Shown piece by piece: positions 7,055-13,179 of a stretch of 13,179 nt of DNA. The stretch is from an uncultured Elusimicrobia bacterium (GTDB lineage Bacteria; Elusimicrobiota; Endomicrobiia; Endomicrobiales; Endomicrobiaceae). Numbering within the stretch: position 1 is the stretch's first letter; every line of letters begins with the position of its first letter. A program made the position numbers and the translations under genes. The stretch is from NCBI GenBank assembly GCA_947168325.1, contig CAMVLN010000029.1, positions 1 to 13,179 of the forward strand. The letters are read 5' to 3'. The notes beneath the pieces were generated by a model. It was not told the DNA's origin. It worked only from the letters and a program-made list of their open reading frames with translations, and searched no databases.

Positions 7055-7305
7055 CTTTTTCTATTTTTTTACTGCTATTTCATAAAAATTTTACTTTTTC
7101 CTAATCTTATCACTACCTTCCTTTTTTCTTCAACTTCTTTTTAAAGCCTGTTTTAAAGCTTGTCTGTGTTGTATTGAAAAACAGAAAAATATCTTTATTT
7201 TTTTATTTTTCTCTTTATGTGCTTTTTCTTAATATTTTACAAAATAGTATCAAAATGCTTTTTATCTTTGTTTTCAATAACTTGTTACTATTAACAACAA
7301 AGAAA
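7041..7305. other. Intergenic stretch without a gene
   Basis: About 265 bases between the promoter of the 164-aa gene and the foldase terminator (358 bases from gene to gene). I see no open frame with a ribosome binding site. The stretch is AT-rich with long T runs on the plus strand. It contains two adjacent 12-mers, TTTTAAAGCCTG and TTTTAAAGCTTG (7139-7162), differing at one base. No tRNA or clear RNA fold was visible. Confidence 0.6.
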
Positions 7306-7334
7306 GCACATAGCTTTACTTACATGCTATATGC
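7300..7334 (-). terminator. Terminator after the SurA-like gene
   Basis: On the minus strand GCATATAGC pairs with GCTATGTGC (9 bp, one G-U) around an 11-nt loop, followed by TTTCTTT. It starts 27 nt after the stop codon. The stem is the same as in the terminator at 6488-6523. In the plus direction the hairpin is followed by a T-rich run but has an A-C mismatch, so it is weaker there. Confidence 0.75.
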
Positions 7335-7361
7335 CTCTTTTTTATAAAAATTCCACTTTTA

Positions 7362-8558
7362 TTATTTTGTAGGTGTAGATATCGGTGTTTGTGAACTTTG
7401 GTTGACTTTGTCTATATCAAAAGTTTTAATAATTTTTATATCTGCTTCTTTCACCAAAGTTGTGATAGACTGTTGAATGATACTTTCTGCTCTTTTTGTA
7501 TTTATGTAACTTTCAATATCTTTTTCAAATGATTCATAAGTAAATTTTTGACCTGCAACTTTTTCAATAACATTCATAATAAAATATCCTTGAGCTGCAT
7601 TTTCTGTAGCATTATTTTTAAACATCTCAAACACATTACTTACTTCACCGACTTTTAATCTAAATGCTTTAGACGATAATTCTACAGGTTGCATACCTTC
7701 AACCATTACCATTTGTGAAAAATAAATTTTAGCATCTTTTTGTTGAGAATACTTTTTTGCAACATCAGCAAAATTAGATTTATCTTTAATTTCTTTTCTT
7801 ATAGAATTAGCTATTTGTTTTCTTTGTGCTAATTCATTACTTGTCATTTTTTTATCTGCATAAACTAATATTAAATCAAATTTTGATTTTGGTGCAAGTG
7901 CAGGTTTTAGTCTTGTTGCAACAACAGCAGCTTCTTCGTATCTACCAGGAATTTTCTTCAACTCCTCTACTTTCTTTTTGTTATTGTTATAGATTGCTGC
8001 TACATTATTAAAAAAAGTTTTTGTGTCTTCCTTACTTACAGGTTTTAAGTTTGAAGAAATAAGACCTCTTCTATATTTTTCAATTATAATATCGTCAGCT
8101 ACATTTTCTAAATATTTAGCTTTTGTTAAATTCTGTGCTTTTATAGCATCTTCAAAAGCCTTCTCTTGCTCATCTTGATCTAACTGTTTTCCATCAGTAC
8201 CTACTTTAAATTGTTCTTTTACTTTTGATACTACAGCATCTATTTCTTCTTTAGTCGCTTCTATTTTAGATTTTTTTGCTTGTTGCAAAAAAACTTCTTT
8301 AATTATCATATCTTGAAGAACTCTTTTACCTAAAATATCTTGTGCATATGGTTGCTGCATAACTTTAGGATTTTGATTTTGAACTAATGTAATAGTTCTA
8401 CTTAATGTATTATCAAAATCTTGTGAAGATATTTCTACTCCATTTACTGTAGCAACAGGGACATTTTTTATTGTATCAATAGAATTACTTTGATTCTTTG
8501 CACAACTAGTAATTACAAAACTTATAAATAATACTGCAAAACCAATCAAGTGCTTCAT
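7362..8558 (-). CDS. SurA/PrsA-like peptidyl-prolyl isomerase lipoprotein
   Basis: A periplasmic foldase-type protein of 398 aa. Residues 1-19 are a lipoprotein signal with lipobox ITSC (Cys19). They are followed by a SurA N-terminal-like helical domain opening with VATVNGVEISSQDF, and by a parvulin-like region (about 225-345) with GEVS and a C-terminal IMNVIEK strand, then a helical tail. The frame is open upstream to 8621. I chose 8558 because the lipoprotein signal starts exactly there and a consensus promoter occupies the preceding bases; GGTAGG lies about 10 nt upstream. The parvulin strand reads DLILV where catalytic members usually have HILV, and the Gly-x-Leu-Gly segment is missing. 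It may therefore act as a chaperone and not an isomerase. It follows gyrA by about 140 nt but is transcribed from its own promoter. Confidence 0.88.
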   Translation of the reverse strand: MKHLIGFAVLFISFVITSCAKNQSNSIDTIKNVPVATVNGVEISSQDFDNTLSRTITLVQNQNPKVMQQPYAQDILGKRVLQDMIIKEVFLQQAKKSKIEATKEEIDAVVSKVKEQFKVGTDGKQLDQDEQEKAFEDAIKAQNLTKAKYLENVADDIIIEKYRRGLISSNLKPVSKEDTKTFFNNVAAIYNNNKKKVEELKKIPGRYEEAAVVATRLKPALAPKSKFDLILVYADKKMTSNELAQRKQIANSIRKEIKDKSNFADVAKKYSQQKDAKIYFSQMVMVEGMQPVELSSKAFRLKVGEVSNVFEMFKNNATENAAQGYFIMNVIEKVAGQKFTYESFEKDIESYINTKRAESIIQQSITTLVKEADIKIIKTFDIDKVNQSSQTPISTPTK

Positions 8559-8592
8559 AATGCTTTTACCTACCTTATTTATTTTTCTTATT

Positions 8593-8621
8593 ATTATATA
8601 AAAATTAAATATTTTCATCAA
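8593..8621 (-). promoter_or_regulatory. Sigma70-type promoter of the SurA-like gene
   Basis: TTGATG (-35, 8616-8621), a 17-bp spacer and TATAAT (-10, 8593-8598) form a near-consensus promoter. The expected transcription start is near 8586, giving a leader of about 28 nt before the ATG at 8558. The upstream TTG and ATG starts at 8621 and 8618 coincide with the -35 and would not be transcribed. Confidence 0.75.
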
Positions 8622-8696
8622 AACACTGTTTCTTTAACAAATCATATATGATAAACAACTAAATATCATTCAAAACATCAATAAATTTGTTATTGT

Positions 8697-11243
8697 TTAT
8701 TCATCCGCATTTTTTGTTTCTTGTTCTTGTTCTGGTTCAATTTGTTTATTTCCTTCTTCATTTTCATCTACAACAACCGTTGCAACTGAAGCTACCTTAT
8801 CCCCTTCTTCAAGTCTTACAAGCCTAACACCTTGTGTATTTCTACCTATTATAGAAATCTTGTCAACTTTACTTCTGATTGTTATACCATGCTCTGTAAT
8901 AAGCATTATCTGCCCTTCGTTAGCTTTTCCGATATAAATTACATTTCCATTCCTTTGAGATGTCTGCATATTTATAACACCTTTGCCACCTCTTTTTTGT
9001 AATCTATATTTACCAACTTCTGTTCTTTTTCCATATCCATTTTCAGCTACAGATACAAATATATCTTCTGGTGAAAATACCTCCATACCTATAACTTCAT
9101 CATCTTTTTCAAGTGTTATACCTTTTACACCTTGCCCTGATCTACCTATTGCTCTAACTTCTTGTTCCTTAAATCTTATAGCTATACCTTTCTTTGTAGC
9201 AATAATTACTTCAGGGTTTTTATCTATTTTTTTAACATCCATCAATATATCGCCATCTTCAAGTTTTATTGCTATAATACCACCTTTTCTCGGATTAGAG
9301 AATTCTGATAATGCGATTTTTTTAATAGTACCTTTTCTTGTACACATCAATAAATATTCATCTTTTATATCTTTAGGATTAAAACTTCTTATTGGAATTG
9401 AAGCTGTAATTTTTTCGTCCGGACTTGAAAGTTGCAAAATATTAACAATTGCTTTACCTTTAGATGTTCTTGTCCCTTCAGGAATTTCATATACTCTAGA
9501 CCAATACAATCTCCCCCTTGTAGTAAATGATAACAAGTAAGCATGTGTTGAAGTAATAAACATTTTGGCAATAAAGTCATCTTCTTTCGTTGTCATTGCT
9601 GTAACACCTCTACCACCTCTTGCTTGAACTCTGTATGTATTTATAGGAATTCTTTTTATATATCCAGCATTCGATGCTGTAACAACAACTTCTTCTTCTT
9701 GAATTAAATCTTCAATATTGAAATCTTGAGCATCTGCTGTAAGTTCTGTTCTTCTTTTGTCGCCATATTTTTCTTTAAGCTCTTTTAATTCATCTTTTAT
9801 TAAATTTAAAACTTTTTTTGGATCTTCTAAAATAGATTTCAATTTTTCTATTGTTTTAATTATTTCTATATATTCATCATCTATTTTTTTCCTTTCAAGG
9901 CCTGTCAATTGTTGCAGTTTCATATCTAAAATTGCTTGTGCTTGAATTTTTGATAATCTGAATTTTTCCATTAAATTAAGCCTTGCTGTATCAGTATCTG
10001 GAGCTTGTCTGATTGTTTTTACAACTGCATCTAGATTATCAATTGCAATCTTTAACCCTTCTAATATATGTGCTCTTGCTTGTGCTTTCTTAAGTTCAAA
10101 TTTTGTTCTTCTAATAACAACAACTTTTCTATGCTCTACATAATGATAAAGCATTTCTTTAATATTTAAAACTTTTGGTTTATTATTTACAAGTGCAAGC
10201 ATAATAACACCAAAGCTTGTTTGCATCTGTGTATGTTTAAACAACTGATTTAAAACTACTTGAGCATTCGCATCTCTTTTTAATTCTATAACAACCCTCA
10301 TACCGTGTCTATCTGATTCATCTCTTAAATCTGATATGCCATCTATTTTTTTATCTTTTACAAGCCCTGCTATTGATGTAATTAAAAGAGCTTTATTTAC
10401 TTGATAAGGAAGTTCTGTAATTATTATAGCTTGCTTGCCACCTTTCATTTCTTCTATTTCTGTTCTGGCCCGCATTTTTACAGAACCTCTTCCTGTTTCT
10501 AAATAATCTTTTATTCCCTGTTTACCTAAAATAAGACCTGCTGTAGGAAAATCTGGTCCTTTAATATATTTATTAAGTTCCATAATTGATATTTCAGGAT
10601 CATCTATAAATGCTATTGTTCCATCTATAACTTCACTTAAATTATGTGTAGGAATATTTGTTGCCATCCCTACTGCAATACCTGAAGAACCATTTATTAA
10701 AAGTTCTGGCAGTTTTGTAGGAAGAATTAGTGGCTCTTGTAATGAACCATCGTAATTTGGAATGAAATCTATTGTATCTTTATCTATATCAGCAAGCATT
10801 TCGTCTGCTATATAATCCATTCTAACTTCAGTGTATCTCATTGCGGCTGGATCATCCCCATCAACACTACCAAAATTCCCTTGACCATCTATGAGAGGAT
10901 ACCTCATAGAAAAATCTTGAACCATTCTAACTAATGCATCGTATACTGAAGAATCCCCATGCGGATGATATTTACCAAGCACATCTCCCACAATTCTAGC
11001 CGACTTTTTGTAAGGGGTATTTCTTCTAACACCCATTTCTTTCATTGCATATAAAATTCTTCTATGAACAGGTTTTAAACCATCTCTAACATCTGGCAAA
11101 GCTCTACCTACTATAACACTCATAGCATAATCTATGTAAGATGATTTCATCTCATCTTCAAGATTTGTAGGAACAATACCTGAATTTAATACATTTTCTT
11201 CTTCCTTTTCTTGTTGTTTGTTTAAATCTTTTTTTTCTGCCAT
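8697..11243 (-). CDS. gyrA: DNA gyrase subunit A
   Basis: Complete at 848 aa. With GyrB it introduces negative supercoils by ATP-driven double-strand passage; GyrA supplies the cleavage tyrosine and the DNA-wrapping domain. Visible features: the N-terminal winged-helix start (PVHRRILYAM), GDVLGKYHPHGD (86-97), AAMRYTEV with catalytic Tyr137, and a coiled-coil arm around 380-490. A six-bladed C-terminal wrapping domain begins near 520. Ser98 and Asp102 match the E. coli positions 83 and 87 in the wild-type, quinolone-sensitive state. The usual QRRGGKG box of the first blade reads QARGGRG (540-546), while a later blade carries QKRGGKG (749-755). An acidic tail ends the protein. An AAGGAG 6 nt before the ATG fixes the start. 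The gene follows a radical SAM gene by 27 nt on the same strand; no gyrB is in the window. Confidence 0.98.
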   Translation of the reverse strand: MAEKKDLNKQQEKEEENVLNSGIVPTNLEDEMKSSYIDYAMSVIVGRALPDVRDGLKPVHRRILYAMKEMGVRRNTPYKKSARIVGDVLGKYHPHGDSSVYDALVRMVQDFSMRYPLIDGQGNFGSVDGDDPAAMRYTEVRMDYIADEMLADIDKDTIDFIPNYDGSLQEPLILPTKLPELLINGSSGIAVGMATNIPTHNLSEVIDGTIAFIDDPEISIMELNKYIKGPDFPTAGLILGKQGIKDYLETGRGSVKMRARTEIEEMKGGKQAIIITELPYQVNKALLITSIAGLVKDKKIDGISDLRDESDRHGMRVVIELKRDANAQVVLNQLFKHTQMQTSFGVIMLALVNNKPKVLNIKEMLYHYVEHRKVVVIRRTKFELKKAQARAHILEGLKIAIDNLDAVVKTIRQAPDTDTARLNLMEKFRLSKIQAQAILDMKLQQLTGLERKKIDDEYIEIIKTIEKLKSILEDPKKVLNLIKDELKELKEKYGDKRRTELTADAQDFNIEDLIQEEEVVVTASNAGYIKRIPINTYRVQARGGRGVTAMTTKEDDFIAKMFITSTHAYLLSFTTRGRLYWSRVYEIPEGTRTSKGKAIVNILQLSSPDEKITASIPIRSFNPKDIKDEYLLMCTRKGTIKKIALSEFSNPRKGGIIAIKLEDGDILMDVKKIDKNPEVIIATKKGIAIRFKEQEVRAIGRSGQGVKGITLEKDDEVIGMEVFSPEDIFVSVAENGYGKRTEVGKYRLQKRGGKGVINMQTSQRNGNVIYIGKANEGQIMLITEHGITIRSKVDKISIIGRNTQGVRLVRLEEGDKVASVATVVVDENEEGNKQIEPEQEQETKNADE

Positions 11244-11270
11244 GTCTTACTCCTTAATATACTTAACAAC

Positions 11271-12914
11271 TTATTTATTATTCAATTTCAATTTTTGTAA
11301 ACATTCTTGCCTTGCTTTAATATATGCTTCCTGTGGCTCTAAAGCTAACACTTTGTTAAAATCTCTTATCGCTCCTTTATAATCTCCTGTTGCCATTTTT
11401 GCTATACCTCTATCTCCATATATCCAATAATTGTCTTCTTTTATTTTTACTTTATTAAAACATTTTATTGCTTGTTTATAATTTCCATTATCCATCTCTT
11501 GTTTTGCTCTTTTTTGAAAATTTTGTTTCTTTTTTTCTTGTTTATCATTTAGTTTGATAAAAATATGTTTTCTCATTCTATCTATTATTAATTTATATAT
11601 TAATTTAAAAAAAATTCTTAAACACTGTTTGAATGGTTTATATTTAATATATACCCTTAACAATAATGTATGATACCTATATTTGTGTATAAAATTAACA
11701 TCTTCATATTTAAAATCACCAACCAAATCTCTTAATTCTGTATATTCTATTGGTGTCAAAAAAGAATATGTTATGTATGTTGGTTGACATTGCCTTAAAC
11801 ATTCTACTGTTTCTTTATAAGTCTTTTTTGTTTCAAATGGATAACAATACATTACATAACATGCTGTTTTAATTCCTAAAATTCTCAACCTTTTAAAAAA
11901 TTCTATTATCTGTTCGTTTTTATATGTTGGTTTTCTCAATTTCTGTCTTATCTCTTGTGCACCTGCCTCTAATGAAAAAAAACACCACTTAACATTTGCT
12001 TCTTTCATTAGTTCTAAAATATCACTATCTTTATCTAACAAATTATATGTAAAATTAAATGTTACAACAAAACCTATTTTATTTTTTAAGCCATCATTTA
12101 TCTTTTTTAAAGCTATACATAATTTCCTAAAACTATTTACATCTGCTAAAGCACTAAAACTTATTATCCTTAGAACTGAAATATACTTAAATTCTCTAAT
12201 AATGCAATTTATTTCTTCTACGAAATTTTCTACACTCCTCCTATTAAAATATCTACTATTGTTTAAATTTTTTCTTAATGCATTACTTGCACAAAATATA
12301 CAATTATATATACATCCTGTAGTCCATAATATTGGTTGACTATTATTATTATAAAGCCACTTTTCCCATCCTTTTCTATCCGGAAATGGTAATTTGTCTA
12401 AATTCTCTGTAGATACAATTTTATCACATTTTATTATTTGTCCATCATTATCCTTTATCCATAAATTATCCGCCTTACTATATTGCCCATTCTCTACTTG
12501 CCTTACATATTCTACTATTGCTTTCTCTCCTGCTTCTATACACAATGCATCTATTTCCTTCATATCTTCAAAAACTTTCCTATGGTGCAATGTAATATAT
12601 GGTCCACCTACTATAACCTTTGCTTTTTTATATTTTTCCTTTAAAAATAAAACCAGCTCTACTGCTAATTGATATTCTTTAACTGAAGTTATTGATATTG
12701 CAAACACTTGTGGTTCTTTTTCAAAATATCTATCTACTCCTTCACTATATGTGTATTGTGTACAATATACTAGCTCAGTTGTATATCCCGCTTGTTTTAA
12801 AGAACTCGATATATATGATATCCCTAATGGAATTTCAAATCCTCTTATTTTATACTTATATATTTGATTTACAAATTCTTGTATTAAACTGATATATACA
12901 CAACAAACATGCAT
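11271..12914 (-). CDS. Radical SAM protein with B12-binding-like N terminus and C-terminal TPRs
   Basis: 547 aa. The first 165 residues resemble a cobalamin-binding Rossmann domain (EIPLGISYISSSLKQAGY; VIVGGPYITLHH), but the DxHxxG cobalamin-ligand motif is absent. The radical SAM core carries TTGCIYNCIFCAS with Cys201, Cys205 and Cys208 for the [4Fe-4S] cluster, and later a FSLEAG-type strand and a degenerate glycine motif (CYPFET). After a basic Tyr/Arg-rich linker, residues about 465-540 form two TPR-like units (GDYKGAI-x-DFNKVLALEP). Substrate unknown; B12-type radical SAM enzymes often methylate or rearrange lipids, peptides or natural products. A GGAG lies 11 nt before the ATG. It sits 25 nt after a gene with a nearly identical TPR tail and 27 nt before gyrA, so the three probably form one transcript. 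Confidence 0.85.
   Translation of the reverse strand: MHVCCVYISLIQEFVNQIYKYKIRGFEIPLGISYISSSLKQAGYTTELVYCTQYTYSEGVDRYFEKEPQVFAISITSVKEYQLAVELVLFLKEKYKKAKVIVGGPYITLHHRKVFEDMKEIDALCIEAGEKAIVEYVRQVENGQYSKADNLWIKDNDGQIIKCDKIVSTENLDKLPFPDRKGWEKWLYNNNSQPILWTTGCIYNCIFCASNALRKNLNNSRYFNRRSVENFVEEINCIIREFKYISVLRIISFSALADVNSFRKLCIALKKINDGLKNKIGFVVTFNFTYNLLDKDSDILELMKEANVKWCFFSLEAGAQEIRQKLRKPTYKNEQIIEFFKRLRILGIKTACYVMYCYPFETKKTYKETVECLRQCQPTYITYSFLTPIEYTELRDLVGDFKYEDVNFIHKYRYHTLLLRVYIKYKPFKQCLRIFFKLIYKLIIDRMRKHIFIKLNDKQEKKKQNFQKRAKQEMDNGNYKQAIKCFNKVKIKEDNYWIYGDRGIAKMATGDYKGAIRDFNKVLALEPQEAYIKARQECLQKLKLNNK
11357..11516 (-). repeat. Direct repeat, copy A (TPR tail of the radical SAM gene)
   Basis: This stretch matches 13020-13179 at DNA level at an offset of about 1663 bases. 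It includes long identical runs such as TTGTCTTCTTTTATTTTTAC on the plus strand. The offset is close to one gene plus its spacer, as expected for a tandem gene duplication. Confidence 0.88.
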
Positions 12915-12939
12915 ATATTTTTTATCTCCAACATAAAAT

Positions 12940-13179
12940 TTATTTTTTATTTATCTTTTTGAAACATTCTTCTCTTTTTTCTTTATATATATCTTTTGGC
13001 TCTAATTCTGATATTATATCAAAATCTTTTATTGCTCCTTTATAATCTCCTATATTCATCTTTGCTATTCCTCTATCTCCGTATATCCAACAATTGTCTT
13101 CTTTTATTTTTACTTTATTGAAATATTTTATAGCTCGTTTAAAATTCCCTTTATCCATTTCTTCTTTGGCTATCTTTTG
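12940..13179 (-). CDS. C-terminal TPR tail of a second gene, probably a paralogous radical SAM protein (5' end outside window)
   Basis: The frame is open to the right edge, and the last 79 residues are visible. They form two TPR-like units (GNFKRAIKYFNKVKIKED; GDYKGAIKDF) nearly identical to the tail of the radical SAM gene downstream, including the preceding QK-x-AK-x-EM residues. The internal ATG at 13158 is unlikely to be the start, because homology continues through it to the edge. The identity of the missing N-terminal part as radical SAM is inferred from the matching tail and from the repeat offset, which equals one gene length. Confidence 0.8.
   Translation of the reverse strand, partial: QKIAKEEMDKGNFKRAIKYFNKVKIKEDNCWIYGDRGIAKMNIGDYKGAIKDFDIISELEPKDIYKEKREECFKKINKK
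13020..13179 (-). repeat. Direct repeat, copy B (TPR tail of the partial gene)
   Basis: Partner of the repeat at 11357-11516. The match runs into the window edge, so its true extent is unknown. The two copies differ mostly by scattered single bases. Confidence 0.88.

Noticed and set aside
6513..7085. A plus-strand frame of 190 codons with hydrophobic stretches
   Set aside because: It lies opposite the 164-aa gene, has no ribosome binding site or promoter that I can see, and its composition is what the antisense of an A/G-rich gene gives. The minus frame has signal peptide, promoter and terminator.
7139..7162. Tandem 12-mers TTTTAAAGCCTG/TTTTAAAGCTTG as a regulator site
   Set aside because: There are only two copies in AT-rich DNA, about 100 bases upstream of the nearest -35, with no symmetry or further copies.
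8679..8695. Small hairpin CAATAA-N5-TTATTG just after the gyrA stop
   Set aside because: It has only six mostly A-T pairs and no T run after it, so I do not call a terminator.
8983..9540. A plus-strand frame of 185 codons
   Set aside because: It is antisense to the conserved C-terminal domain of gyrA.

Overview
This is a strongly AT-rich bacterial window. Every gene I can support lies on the minus strand, so the window is best read from right to left. The organism looks like a Gram-negative-type bacterium with lipoproteins. The GyrA and SurA-like sequences and the giant multidomain secreted protein remind me of AT-rich Elusimicrobiota (Endomicrobium-like) or a similar host-associated lineage. 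That is an impression and not a placement; Brachyspira-like lineages are an alternative.

Right part (13179 to 8697). The window opens inside the 3' end of a TPR-ending gene. A radical SAM protein with the same TPR tail follows 25 nt later, and the two look like a tandem gene duplication of about 1.66 kb. gyrA (DNA gyrase subunit A, complete, 848 aa) follows 27 nt after that, probably in the same transcript. Middle part (8621 to 6488). A SurA/PrsA-like lipoprotein foldase has its own promoter with a consensus -10. An orphan 164-aa predicted lipoprotein follows; its promoter sits so close to the ATG that the mRNA would be leaderless or nearly so. Both genes end at hairpin terminators that share the same stem sequence.

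Left part (6373 to 1). One reading frame of at least 2124 codons runs off the left edge without a stop. From the N terminus it encodes a signal peptide, a domain with Tiki/TraB/ChaN-type motifs (H99, E127, H506), a low-complexity linker and a multi-pass membrane module. A helical module and a clan CD (caspase-like) protease-type segment with a plausible His1134/Cys1172 dyad come next. The membrane module and helical module then recur. In the second round, four degenerate repeats of 81-97 residues are inserted between them. If the second round is complete, a second caspase-like domain should lie about 0.3 kb beyond base 1.

The giant protein is the most unusual object here: a membrane-anchored protein joining a Tiki/TraB-like domain to duplicated membrane and caspase-like modules. 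Its function cannot be deduced from the window. gyrA and the foldase are housekeeping genes. The radical SAM-TPR pair is of unknown substrate.
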